Shown here piece by piece: positions 42,307 through 51,196 of a stretch of 64,000 bases of DNA. The position numbers were made by a program, and so were the translations under genes. The stretch is from UBA5216 sp043743335 (lineage in GTDB: Bacteria > Pseudomonadota > Gammaproteobacteria > Burkholderiales > SG8-41). The stretch covers positions 7,497 through 71,496 of the forward strand of contig JAYTWR010000125.1 in the NCBI GenBank assembly GCA_043743335.1, written 5' to 3'. The notes below the pieces were generated by a model. It made no database searches and was not told where the DNA came from. It saw only the letters and a list, made by a program, of their open reading frames with translations. Position 1 is the stretch's first letter. Every line of letters begins with the position of its first letter.

Positions 42307-42383
42307 GGGGATGAGGTTGGGGATAGGGAGGGAAAGCAGGCCAGAGCCGTGTGCAGAATATCCGGCGCACGGCCAAGATCGTG

Positions 42384-42875
42384 TTACGCCGCAACCTGAT
42401 CGATGAGTTGTAGATCATCGCTGCTGAGCAGCTTTTCGATATTCACCAGAATCAGCATGCGCTCATCTACTGTGGCCATGCCTGAAATAAATTCGGTGTT
42501 AATGGCCGAACCAAAGCGCGGCGCGTCGCGGATGTCAGCCTGCGGCACAGCGATCACATCGGATACGCTGTCCACTACTATGCCTATCATTTTCTTGTTT
42601 AAATTCAATATGATAACGATGGTTGTCGCATCATACTTGGCCTCCGTCAATTTGAACTTGATGCGCAAATCGACAATCGGCACGATGTGTCCGCGCAGAT
42701 TAATCACGCCCTTGATGAAATCCGGCGTGTTGGCAATGGTGGTCACGGTGTCGTAACCGCGAATTTCCTGCACGCTCAGAATATCGAGGCAGTATTCCTC
42801 CGCGCCCAAACGAAAGGAAAGCACCTCTTGCTTGAGCCCCGCGTTTGCGGCTTCGTCCCTGCGCGCGTCATTCAT
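42384..42875 (-). CDS. cheW: CheW, chemotaxis coupling protein
   Basis: The 163-residue single CheW domain contains VLSFRLGAEEYCLDILSVQEIRGY and the typical INLRGHIVPIVDLRIKF. It links CheA to the receptor. It lies between cheA and cheR. Confidence 0.95.
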   Translation of the reverse strand: MNDARRDEAANAGLKQEVLSFRLGAEEYCLDILSVQEIRGYDTVTTIANTPDFIKGVINLRGHIVPIVDLRIKFKLTEAKYDATTIVIILNLNKKMIGIVVDSVSDVIAVPQADIRDAPRFGSAINTEFISGMATVDERMLILVNIEKLLSSDDLQLIDQVAA

Positions 42876-42902
42876 GCCAGCCTCCAGTATGTTGTGTGTT
42901 GC

Positions 42903-44927
42903 TTACGCTATCGCCGCAGTACGAGTCGTACGATCGGTACGTTCGCCACGGCCCGCAGTCTTGATATTCGCGTGCTGCTTGACGATTTGATTGATGTCCA
43001 GAATCAGCGCTACGCGCCCGTCACCCAAAATCGAAGCGCCCGCCATGAACTCGACCTTGCGGTAATTCGCCTCTAGGCTCTTGAACACCACCTGATCCTG
43101 CCCCAGCAGCTCATCCACTTGCAGTGCGATCACACGGTTTTCCGCTTCCAGCACCACCAGCACCGGCTGCGCAGCAGGCTCGCCTTGGAGATGGCAAATA
43201 TCCCGCAGCTTGACCACCGGTATGTACTCACCGCGCAGTTGCAGCACCTGACCTTGCCCCACCACGGATTGCACGTGCACCGCCGATACTTGCAAGCATT
43301 CGCGTATAAACGCAATGGGAATAATATACCGCTCGCCGGAAACGCCGACGATCATGCCGTCCACAATCGCCAGCGTCATTGGCAGATTGATCATGAAAGT
43401 GGTGCCCGTGCCGAGCGCCGACTGTATGTCCAGCGACCCGCCAAGCTTGCGCACGTTTTCACTCACCACATCCAGCCCCACGCCTCGTCCGGACACGTTG
43501 CTGACTTTTTGCGCTGTCGAAAACCCGGGCTTTAGCAGCAAGGCGTACATCGCCGCTTCATCAAAGACATCGGTGGATTCCAGCAGGCCGATTTCCAACG
43601 CACGGCGCTTGACCATTTCCGGATTGATGCCACGTCCGTCGTCGATCACCGTGATGACAAAACGCCCGCCGCGATGCTCCGCGTGCAGGCTCAAAGTGCC
43701 CTTGGCAGGCTTGCCCACCGACAGGCGGTCTGCCGGCAACTCGATGCCGTGATCCAGCGCGTTGCGCACTAAATGGGTCAGCGGATCAATCAATTGCTCA
43801 ATCACGCTCTTGTCGAGTTCGGCCTGCTCGCCGGAAATTTTGAGTTCTATCGCCTTGCCGAGCTGTAAACCCAAGTCGCGCACTAGACGCGGAAAGCGCC
43901 CGAACACGTGATTCACCGGCATCATGCGTATGGACAGCACGCGCTCCTGAATTTCCTGCACATTGCGTTCGAGCTGGGCGAACACGGACACTGTGCGCGC
44001 GTCCTTGATCGCGTCGAGCCCCTGCGTGGATTGACGCAACATGGTATGCGTAATCACCAACTCGCCCACCAGATTAACCAGCTCATCAATCTTGTCGGTG
44101 CGCACGTGCATGGTCACCAGACTGGCGTCGCGCCGCTGTTCGCCGCCCGCGCCGGCCACCGCATCCGCACGCACCGCAGCGCCTTCTCCAGCGGCGTCTC
44201 CGGCTGCCATTTCCACCGGCATGACTTCTTCAATCTCGAGCGCACAACAATTGGAAACCCACTCAAACACTTCGCGAATATCATTCGCCGACGATTCAGT
44301 TTCAATGGCAATGCGCCAAGCGAGATAACATGTGGTCGGCACAAACGACTCGATGCCCGGCAGCGCCGACAAATCTACGGTGCTTTGAATGTCGCCCAAC
44401 TGCGCGAGCTCGTCGATAAACCGCGCGGGATCATTGCCACTGTGGAAAAAATCCTGCGCCGGACGGAACACCACCACATAATTGTGCTTGCCCGCCGCAC
44501 GCACCGCCGGTGTCGCCGCCCCGGCAGCCTCGTTGCCGGCCCGCTGCAACAGCAGTTGCAATTCACGCACCAAGCCCGCACCCGCTGCGGCGTTCATGGG
44601 CTCTTTGGCTTCGGCCTGGAATATCCAGTTGCGCAGGCAATCCACGCCGCGCAGCAGCACATTGGTGCCATCCGCCGAAATCGCCATCAAGCCCTGCCGC
44701 AAACGATCCAGCACCGACTCCATCTCGTGCGCAAGCTCAGCGATGACGCCAAAACCCAAACTACCGGCCGAACCTTTCAGTGAATGAATCGCGCGAAAAA
44801 TGCCATCGAGCGCATCTTTGTCGTGGCCGCGTTCTTCGATGCCGAGCAGCGCCTCTTCCACATGGTTAAGGCCTTCGAGACTTTCCGCGAAGAAGGTGGC
44901 GTGAAAACGGGACAGATCGAGGCTCAT
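42903..44927 (-). CDS. cheA: CheA, chemotaxis histidine kinase
   Basis: The 674-residue protein has an N-terminal Hpt domain with His48 (RAIHSLKGSAG), a middle region including a second sensor-like stretch (about 160-240), dimerisation helix IDELVNLVGELVITHTML, ATPase with NALDHGIE, DDGRGI and GRGVGLDVV, and a C-terminal CheW-like domain. There is no receiver on CheA itself. It phosphorylates CheY and CheB in the operon. Confidence 0.97.
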   Translation of the reverse strand: MSLDLSRFHATFFAESLEGLNHVEEALLGIEERGHDKDALDGIFRAIHSLKGSAGSLGFGVIAELAHEMESVLDRLRQGLMAISADGTNVLLRGVDCLRNWIFQAEAKEPMNAAAGAGLVRELQLLLQRAGNEAAGAATPAVRAAGKHNYVVVFRPAQDFFHSGNDPARFIDELAQLGDIQSTVDLSALPGIESFVPTTCYLAWRIAIETESSANDIREVFEWVSNCCALEIEEVMPVEMAAGDAAGEGAAVRADAVAGAGGEQRRDASLVTMHVRTDKIDELVNLVGELVITHTMLRQSTQGLDAIKDARTVSVFAQLERNVQEIQERVLSIRMMPVNHVFGRFPRLVRDLGLQLGKAIELKISGEQAELDKSVIEQLIDPLTHLVRNALDHGIELPADRLSVGKPAKGTLSLHAEHRGGRFVITVIDDGRGINPEMVKRRALEIGLLESTDVFDEAAMYALLLKPGFSTAQKVSNVSGRGVGLDVVSENVRKLGGSLDIQSALGTGTTFMINLPMTLAIVDGMIVGVSGERYIIPIAFIRECLQVSAVHVQSVVGQGQVLQLRGEYIPVVKLRDICHLQGEPAAQPVLVVLEAENRVIALQVDELLGQDQVVFKSLEANYRKVEFMAGASILGDGRVALILDINQIVKQHANIKTAGRGERTDRTTRTAAIA

Positions 44928-45003
44928 GATTCAACCGTACGGCTGATGACACAGCTTGACACGCGAACCGGTACGCGACCTGCTACGCGAACGGCGGCGA
45001 CCA

Positions 45004-46326
45004 TCAGAATTCTTTCCATTCGCCGTCATCAGACGGCGCGCCGCCTGCCCCGGTTGCGTTGGCGGCACCGGCACCGATCAACGGCGACGCCGCACGAGCG
45101 TCCGCTTTGGTTACTTTGGCTACTTTGGGTACCTTGGCAGCACCGCCAGTGGAAGCGGTAGCCGACTTGGGTGGAATCGCCGCCTTGGCCGCTACCTTGG
45201 GCGCACGCTCAGGATCGCGGCGCCGGTTCAAGCGCGAGGCGTCATCGTCGTTCAGTTTGAACACGCTCGACATCTGCATCAGCATCTGCGCCTGCGAACG
45301 CATGGATTCTGCGGCCGCAGTGGCCTGCTCGACTACTGCGGCGTTTTGCTGCACCACGTGATCCATCTGCGCGATGGCCTGGTTCACCTGCTCAATGCCG
45401 CCCGATTGATCGTTCGATGCGGTGGTGATTTGATCGATGATGGTCGTGACGCGCGCCACTGAATCCACAATTTCAGTCATGGTCTTGCCGGCGGCTTCGA
45501 CCTGACGGGTGCCGGCATCCACTCGTTCCACCGAACTGCCGATCAGGCTTTTGATTTCTTTTGCCGCTTCTGCCGAACGTTGCGCAAGGCTGCGCACCTC
45601 AGACGCCACCACCGCAAAACCGCGCCCCTGTTCTCCCGCGCGCGCCGCCTCTACCGCTGCGTTCAACGCCAGAATATTGGTTTGAAACGCGATGCTGTCG
45701 ATCACCGAAATAATATCGGCAATTTTGCGCGAACTCTCCTGAATCTGGTTCATGGTTGTCACCACCTCGCTCACCACGGCACCGCCCTGAGCGGCCACGC
45801 TATTGGCACTTTTCGACAACCCATTGGCCTTGCGCGCGCTCTCGGTGTTGTCGCGCACCGCTGCGGTCAGTTGCTCCATGCTCGACGCGGTTTCTTCCAG
45901 CGTGGAGGCCTGCTCCTCGGTACGTTGTGACAGATTGGCATTGCCGGTGGCGACTTCCGCCGCTGACGTGTGGATGGCTTCGGCGCTGACGCGGATATCG
46001 CTGACCATGCGTGTGAGATTTTCTACCATCGACTTCATCGCCACCAGCAGTGCGCCGAACTCGCCTGAACCATCGGTTTTGATGGCAACCGTGAGATCAC
46101 CGGCGGCCACGCTCCGAGCCAGTTTCACTGCCACTGCCAGCGGCTGGGTCACTGCATGCACCGTCGCGAACCACAGCATCAATACCATCAGCACCATAAT
46201 CGATGCCAGCGTTATCGTGGCAATGCGCGGCCCACCCTCCAGATACATCACGCCGATCACACCCAGCGCCATACTTATCAATACCAGAAATCCCCCACCG
46301 AGTGCCAATCGTGCTTTCATCGACAT
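45004..46326 (-). CDS. Methyl-accepting protein without a periplasmic ligand domain
   Basis: The 440-residue receptor has two helices at about 8-30 and 36-58 separated by only a few residues (LEGGPR), then HAMP, a methylation/signalling coiled coil with the hairpin tip (IDSIAFQTNILALNAAVEAARAGEQGRGFAVVA) and a C-terminal EWKEF that fits the CheR/CheB tether pentapeptide xWxxF. Without a periplasmic domain it must sense through membrane, HAMP or cytoplasm, for example redox or energy state (inference). It is the only receptor in this cluster. Confidence 0.93.
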   Translation of the reverse strand: MSMKARLALGGGFLVLISMALGVIGVMYLEGGPRIATITLASIMVLMVLMLWFATVHAVTQPLAVAVKLARSVAAGDLTVAIKTDGSGEFGALLVAMKSMVENLTRMVSDIRVSAEAIHTSAAEVATGNANLSQRTEEQASTLEETASSMEQLTAAVRDNTESARKANGLSKSANSVAAQGGAVVSEVVTTMNQIQESSRKIADIISVIDSIAFQTNILALNAAVEAARAGEQGRGFAVVASEVRSLAQRSAEAAKEIKSLIGSSVERVDAGTRQVEAAGKTMTEIVDSVARVTTIIDQITTASNDQSGGIEQVNQAIAQMDHVVQQNAAVVEQATAAAESMRSQAQMLMQMSSVFKLNDDDASRLNRRRDPERAPKVAAKAAIPPKSATASTGGAAKVPKVAKVTKADARAASPLIGAGAANATGAGGAPSDDGEWKEF

Positions 46327-46401
46327 AAGAATACTCCTTTCGAACGGGTGAACGCGGCAACCGTCAAATTCAAAGGGAAATTCAAAAGGTTGTCCAGCGC
46401 G

Positions 46402-46767
46402 TCACGCGGGCAATACCTTGCGCAACACGCCGAGCAGCGCTTCGGGATCAAACGGCTTGACAATCCAGCCGGTCGCGCCTGCCGCACGACCCTTGGATTT
46501 CATTTCCGGCTGTGATTCCGTGGTCAGCAAAATAATCGGCACAAACTTGTATTCCGCGAGTTTGCGCAGCTCGGCCACAAGCTCGATGCCCGACCGGCCC
46601 GGCATGTTGACGTCGGATATCACCAAATCGTAACGCTGCTTTTGCGCATGGAGCAATGCTTCATCCGCGTTGCCCGCTTCGGTGACGACATGTCCCGCCG
46701 ACGTGAGCGTGAAATTAACCATCTGACGCATCGTCATGGAATCGTCAACAATCAGTATGTTCGACAC
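46402..46767 (-). CDS. cheY: CheY-type response regulator
   Basis: The 121-residue receiver has Asp8/9, phospho-acceptor Asp52 (ISDVNMPG) and KPF. The GTG start at 46767 follows GGGGAGGCA; longer starts upstream would add unrelated residues. It is the only free-standing receiver of the cluster, hence the likely motor or pilus output. It lies between the CheZ-like gene and the receptor gene. Confidence 0.93.
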   Translation of the reverse strand: MSNILIVDDSMTMRQMVNFTLTSAGHVVTEAGNADEALLHAQKQRYDLVISDVNMPGRSGIELVAELRKLAEYKFVPIILLTTESQPEMKSKGRAAGATGWIVKPFDPEALLGVLRKVLPA

Positions 46768-46786
46768 AACTGCCTCCCCATAATCC

Positions 46787-48013
46787 CTAGAATAACTCCA
46801 CGTCCACGGTTTTGGTTTTGCCGGGAACGAGGTCATCACGTACTTTAACCGGTGTTTCTGTCATGGTGCCCGCCGCGGGTGCGATACCCGCCGCGCGAGT
46901 TCGTGCGGCCACTTCGGAAATGCTGGCCGTGGCGGTTGCAAGCAACGGCGCCTTGATGTGCTCCAGCTTCTGATGCGTAATGTCTTGATACTGCATGGCG
47001 ACAATAATCTGGTTAATGTCGCTGCGGACTTCCTTGCCCAGCGCGGTGATTTTTTCCAGCGTGCCGGTCACCTCGCGCGCCTTTTCCATGGTGGCAATAT
47101 TCAGTTGCGACACATCCACCTTGGCCTGCACCGCCGCCATGCGCACGTTATCGCTGGATTTACTCAACTCTTCGTAGGTTCTGCCCATCACTTCGCGGAT
47201 TTGCTCGAGGCCGTCACGCATGCGCCGTGTGAGCTCGTGCGCCGAGGTGCTGGTTTCGCGAATGCGGTCAGCGATCTCGATGAACCAACGCGTATCGGTT
47301 GAGGCGTCGCGGTTGGCCGCCACGGTGGAATCCAACGCCAGCTTGCGGATGCGCGCGGCCATGTTGCGCAACTCGTCGAGCATTTCGTCGATGGCCAGCG
47401 AATGATCGCGCACCAGTTCCTGGTGGCGCGACATTTCTTCGGACGCCTTGGAAAAATCCATCATGCGTCCGGTCACCGTATCGAGCTGACTTTCGTAGGC
47501 CTTAATAAAATCGGGCAGCGACAGCCACGTTGAGCCGCCCGCGCCGTCCGAACTGCTTTTGAGCAGACGCACGGCGTCGTCCATCTGTTCGCCGGTTTTA
47601 TTCATCACCACGCGGAAACTCCGACCGATGCTGGCTGCGGCAGATTCCGACTGCTGCGTCACTTCATCGAGCATGGCGCGCGCCTGCTGCAAGTTGCCGG
47701 TTGCCGCCTGCGACGACCCCAGCCACAGGCTTAGCATCTCGCGCAGCGCGGCAGCCGAATCGGCCGCACCGCTGGCATGACGTTGCTCAGCGGCTTTAGA
47801 AACGCCGTCGCGCGACTGCAAATTTTCAGTCAAGCTCTTGAATTGCCAGTAAATCAAAAATACCGCGATACCCGAGAACACCAGCGACACCAGCGCCACC
47901 CACAGCGGCATGGCCCACACACCCCAAACCCACGGTGCCAGCACGGCTGCCCCGAAAACCAACAGGATTTTCAGCGGACTGTCGGTTTTGCCATCATCCA
48001 GTGGAATGTGCAT
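46787..48013 (-). CDS. Membrane protein with CheZ-like DxxxQ motif
   Basis: The 408-residue protein has two N-terminal helices (about 14-56), a long methyl-receptor-like coiled coil, and near the end MQYQDITHQKLEHI, with Asp344 and Gln348 spaced as the CheZ catalytic Asp/Gln pair. The C-terminus VDVELF recalls the acidic CheY-binding tail of CheZ. No separate cheZ is present. It is likely a membrane-bound CheY-P phosphatase or a receptor-like scaffold (inference from motif and position before cheY). It overlaps no other gene and follows the STAS gene directly. Confidence 0.75.
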   Translation of the reverse strand: MHIPLDDGKTDSPLKILLVFGAAVLAPWVWGVWAMPLWVALVSLVFSGIAVFLIYWQFKSLTENLQSRDGVSKAAEQRHASGAADSAAALREMLSLWLGSSQAATGNLQQARAMLDEVTQQSESAAASIGRSFRVVMNKTGEQMDDAVRLLKSSSDGAGGSTWLSLPDFIKAYESQLDTVTGRMMDFSKASEEMSRHQELVRDHSLAIDEMLDELRNMAARIRKLALDSTVAANRDASTDTRWFIEIADRIRETSTSAHELTRRMRDGLEQIREVMGRTYEELSKSSDNVRMAAVQAKVDVSQLNIATMEKAREVTGTLEKITALGKEVRSDINQIIVAMQYQDITHQKLEHIKAPLLATATASISEVAARTRAAGIAPAAGTMTETPVKVRDDLVPGKTKTVDVELF

Positions 48014-48016
48014 GCG

Positions 48017-48346
48017 CTAATCCCCCAGCACCACATCCAGCGCGAGCAGGGTGATCAGCTCGCGCAAGCGCTGCGATGCACGCACAATGCGCACGGATTT
48101 ACCTTCCTCGCGCGCGCGCACCACGATGACCGCCAGCAACTGTGCCAGCGCGGTATCCGGTCGTGCCACCGCCTCGGCGTCCAGTTCCAACAACGGTGCC
48201 GCTGCGTCTAGGGCGACGCGCACGCCCGCCCAGACCTCCGCGATATCGCGGATGCTGGCGTCAGCAGTCAAAGTATAGGTCGATGTGGCCAAGTGATTGT
48301 TTTTACTGTTATTTTGCTTAACTGCCAGATCCGTTCCGCCGGGCAA
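48017..48346 (-). CDS. STAS-domain protein
   Basis: The 109-residue protein has a STAS-like fold: TYTLTADASIRDIAEVWAGVRVAL, LLELDAEAVARPDTALAQLLAVIVVRAREEG and a C-terminal helix. It has no Ser at the usual anti-sigma phosphorylation site. It is the first gene of the chemotaxis operon, and similar STAS genes precede cheY clusters in other betaproteobacteria. The start is uncertain; MPGGTDLAVKQ or a later Met may be used. Confidence 0.7.
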   Translation of the reverse strand: MPGGTDLAVKQNNSKNNHLATSTYTLTADASIRDIAEVWAGVRVALDAAAPLLELDAEAVARPDTALAQLLAVIVVRAREEGKSVRIVRASQRLRELITLLALDVVLGD

Positions 48347-48500
48347 CGCTAGATACCCCGTTCACCACAGCAGCGCCATTATAAACGTCACGCTCCCGCG
48401 CCCTAGGCAACGCAACGTGAATTCACTGTGAATTCGCTGTGAACTCCTTGCGCGCTCAAGAAACGCCATCGCGCGGAGCCGACCCACTCTTTAAAACTCT

Positions 48501-48518
48501 TTTAAAATCAATTGGTTA
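48501..48518 (-). repeat. Dispersed AT-rich motif, variant copy
   Basis: On the minus strand it reads TAACCAATTGATTTTAAA, one substitution from the consensus, followed by GAGTTTTAAAG. It is about 155 bases before the chemotaxis operon start, in the operon's orientation, and just behind the end of the gene at 48544. Confidence 0.75.
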
Positions 48519-48543
48519 TAAAAATTTACCGATATAGCCGACT

Positions 48544-49662
48544 TTAACTACGGCGCATGTCCTGCATATGGCGTGCGAATTGCCCGTCTTTGCGCTTGAG
48601 CGCCTTGGTCACCGCCCTGGTCGCGCCAAAAGTGGGGATCACCGCCGAGTGCTTGCCTGCGCCGCCGATCACCGCAATCAACAAATTATCCGCATTGTGA
48701 ATCATCGGCACCGGCGCATCCATACCGGCGTTCTTGAAGGCCGACGCAAACGCCACCCGGAAGCGCCGGTCGATATTCTCTTGCGAAAAGGTGCCCAGCG
48801 GCAGTTTCGCGTGCTCCGTGATGAACTGCTTCACATCCTTTTTGCTGATGCCATCATTGGCAATGGTCGCAGCATGCTCGGGGCCCATCACAATCAACGG
48901 CTGCGCATCGGGGTAGTACACGTCGTTCATGCCGGTGGAAATCACCGTACCGGCGATGGTTTTCATTACACCAATGCCGCTGATGCTTTCGTGGTCATTG
49001 ATGTTGTGCGGGCATTCGCCGCCGACTACTGTGACGCAAGTCGCCTCTTTCGGAAAACCCCGCTCGACGTGCAGCGGCTCCCAGGGATTACCCGACTCAT
49101 TTTCCGCCACGCAGTACGAATATTTGTTCGGCCCGCCGAACGTGGACATATCGCCCAGCGCCGGGATCGCCCCGCCAATATTCAATAAAATCAATCGGAT
49201 AGCGCGACCTATGGTGGCGTTGCTCTGCGTGCCGGGGCCGAACGCATTGTGCCCACTGTTCATGCCCAACTCTTTGGCACCCGGGCCGTTCACAATCACC
49301 AGCGGCGCGCACATATGGGTGGTCGCCTGAATACCGTAGAGATTGAACGATTCCTCGCACATGGCCTCAACCGCCAGCACAATCAACGGAAAGTATTCCG
49401 GCTTGCAACCGGCCATGACCGCATTGGCGGCGAGGCGCAGCGGCGTAGCTTCGCCGTAGCGCGGTGCGACTTTACCCACCGGCTCGTTCCACGGCCGGTC
49501 GCAGTATTCGAGCATGGCGGCCACGCGCGCTTCGGTCGGCGGAATCAGCGGCAAGCCGTCGCCCCAACCCTTTTCCATATACAGGGCGTTGATGGCGAAA
49601 AAATCATCTTTCGCTTCCAGACTTGCATCGGGCGCTTGCAACAAATCCGACAGATCGCTCAC
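48544..49662 (-). CDS. Conserved cysteine-containing partner of the UGSC selenoprotein, function unknown
   Basis: The protein is 372 residues from a GTG whose first base pairs with the selenoprotein stop as GTGA, so the two are translationally coupled. The start GWGDGLPLIPPTEARVAAML is distinctive. Cysteines occur at EYCDRP, AGCKPE, AMCEE, HMCAPL, YCVAEN and TCVTVVGGECPHNINDHES, the last with a CPH motif that could bind metal or a thiol. It has no signal peptide and no family I can name. It may be a redox partner or substrate of the selenoprotein (inference). Confidence 0.7.
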   Translation of the reverse strand: MSDLSDLLQAPDASLEAKDDFFAINALYMEKGWGDGLPLIPPTEARVAAMLEYCDRPWNEPVGKVAPRYGEATPLRLAANAVMAGCKPEYFPLIVLAVEAMCEESFNLYGIQATTHMCAPLVIVNGPGAKELGMNSGHNAFGPGTQSNATIGRAIRLILLNIGGAIPALGDMSTFGGPNKYSYCVAENESGNPWEPLHVERGFPKEATCVTVVGGECPHNINDHESISGIGVMKTIAGTVISTGMNDVYYPDAQPLIVMGPEHAATIANDGISKKDVKQFITEHAKLPLGTFSQENIDRRFRVAFASAFKNAGMDAPVPMIHNADNLLIAVIGGAGKHSAVIPTFGATRAVTKALKRKDGQFARHMQDMRRS

Positions 49663-50198
49663 TTGCTGTGCTCCTTGATCAGCTTCACAAACTCAGGGAT
49701 CGCCACTTCAGCGCGCCCTTCCACTTTTTCTAGCGAGATGCCGCCCAGCGGATGCGGAATCACAATCAGTGGCAGATCCGGGGTGCCGAACACCCGCGAC
49801 TGCGCTTTACCCAACTTGAGAAACGGATCGGTACAGATCACCGCCGTCACCAAACCCCGCTTACGCAGCTCTGACATGTCGTGGACACTCCACGACGTGC
49901 AGGAGCCTCAATCAGCCATGGCGCTAAGCACGCAATCGGCTTTCTCGGCGAGTTCATCCAGCACATTCTTTTCAGCCGGAATCGACGGCGAGGGCTTGCG
50001 CAGCGACACCACCGACGCCACTTTCATCTGCGACTTTACGCCCTCGATAATGAATTTCAGCAAGTGATCGGCGTTGCCTTTGCTGTTGTCGAGCACGCCC
50101 AACCGTATGCCGTCCACCCTTAAATCGCGCAGCTTGCCGGTGGCCGCAACCTTCGGCGGCGGCGCTTCCGGGTTAACCAACCGCACCATTGCACTCAT
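49659..50198 (-). CDS. UGSC-motif selenoprotein with in-frame UGA
   Basis: A continuous frame of 179 residues results if TGA at 49908-49910 is read as Sec97. The sequence there is MADUGSCTSWSVHDM, the UGSC signature with a U-G-S-C redox pair, embedded in flanks that look normal (CVLSAMAD before; SELRKRGLVTAVICTDPFL after). ATG 50198 is preceded by AAGGAG at the right distance. The frame would otherwise appear as two unrelated small genes. It lies 37 bases behind sppA and overlaps the partner gene as GTGA. The protein is probably a thiol/selenol redox enzyme; the family is described only by its motif. Confidence 0.85.
49878..49896 (-). promoter_or_regulatory. Putative bacterial SECIS hairpin
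   Basis: Starting 11 bases after the UGA, GTCGTGGA pairs perfectly with TCCACGAC around a GTG loop, on the coding strand inside the selenoprotein gene. The distance from UGA to the loop (19 bases) and the G in the loop fit the published bSECIS model. This is the element SelB would read. Confidence 0.75.
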
Positions 50199-50235
50199 TG
50201 TCACTCCTTCCATTGAGGAACACGCCAACCCTTGT

Positions 50236-51195
50236 TCACTGCAAACGCAAATTCGCCATACCGGTGCCACCGAATTTCACCAAGGATTCTGCCGCCGAAG
50301 CACCCAGCCGTTTGGCAAACCGCTCCGCGACATTCTCGCGCGGGGTGAAATCCACAATCTCTTCTGCCTTAATGACGTCGCGCGCCACTTGCTCTGCGCT
50401 ACCCAACGCATCGGCGAGGCCCAACTCGATGCTCTTTTGCCCCACCCACACCAGCCCGGAAAACATCTCCGGCGTTTCTTTCAGACGCTTACCGCGACCC
50501 TTGCGAACGACCTCGATGAATTGATCGTGAATCTCCGTCAGCATTTGTGTTGCATGGGCTTTTTGCTCATCGTTCAACGGCGAGAACGGATCAAGAAAGC
50601 CCTTGTTTTCACCCGCGGCCAATAGCCGCCGTTCGACGCCGAGCTTATCCATGACGCCGGTAAAACCAAAGCCGTTCATCAGCACGCCGATGGAGCCGAT
50701 CATGCTCGCCTTGTTGACGTAAATCTGGTCTGCAGCAGCGGCGATGTAATAACCGCCCGAGGCGCACACATCTTCCACCACGGCATACAGTGGAATATTC
50801 GGATACTTGGCGCGCAGCCGCTTGATTTCATCGTTGATATAGCCCGACTGCACCGGGCTGCCGCCGGGGCTATTGATACGCAAAATCACGCCTTGCGTGC
50901 GCTTGTCCTTGAAGGCTTCGGCGAGCCCTTGCATGACCACGTCGGCACTGGCCTGCGTGCCGGGCGCGATCACGCCATTTATTTCGACCAGCGCTGTGTG
51001 TTTTTCCGCCGCACCACCGTCTTTTTTGCCGTGCCAGCCCATGGCGATGGCCAGCACCACAAACAAATACGCAAAAATCAGAAACTTGAAAAAAATGCCC
51101 CAGCGGCGCGCGCGGCGTTGCTCCGTCACGGCAGCCAGCGCCACCTTTTCCAGTACGGCGCGTTCCCAGCCGCTACCGCTATTGTCATCAGCCAT
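50236..51195 (-). CDS. sppA: SppA-type signal peptide peptidase (S49)
   Basis: The 319-residue serine peptidase has one N-terminal transmembrane helix (WGIFFKFLIFAYLFVVLAIAMGW) and a periplasmic catalytic core with RINSPGGSPVQSGY, VCASGGYYIAAAADQIYVNKASMIGSIGVLMNGFGF (catalytic Ser in ASGGYY). It degrades membrane-bound peptides after signal cleavage. In the operon it follows the Rieske gene after one base and precedes the selenoprotein gene. Confidence 0.93.
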   Translation of the reverse strand: MADDNSGSGWERAVLEKVALAAVTEQRRARRWGIFFKFLIFAYLFVVLAIAMGWHGKKDGGAAEKHTALVEINGVIAPGTQASADVVMQGLAEAFKDKRTQGVILRINSPGGSPVQSGYINDEIKRLRAKYPNIPLYAVVEDVCASGGYYIAAAADQIYVNKASMIGSIGVLMNGFGFTGVMDKLGVERRLLAAGENKGFLDPFSPLNDEQKAHATQMLTEIHDQFIEVVRKGRGKRLKETPEMFSGLVWVGQKSIELGLADALGSAEQVARDVIKAEEIVDFTPRENVAERFAKRLGASAAESLVKFGGTGMANLRLQ

Positions 51196-51196
51196 C

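Noticed and set aside
49908..49910. TGA taken as a normal nonsense mutation
   Set aside because: The UGSC signature on both sides, the hairpin behind it, intact flanks and coupling to the next gene favour selenocysteine over decay.
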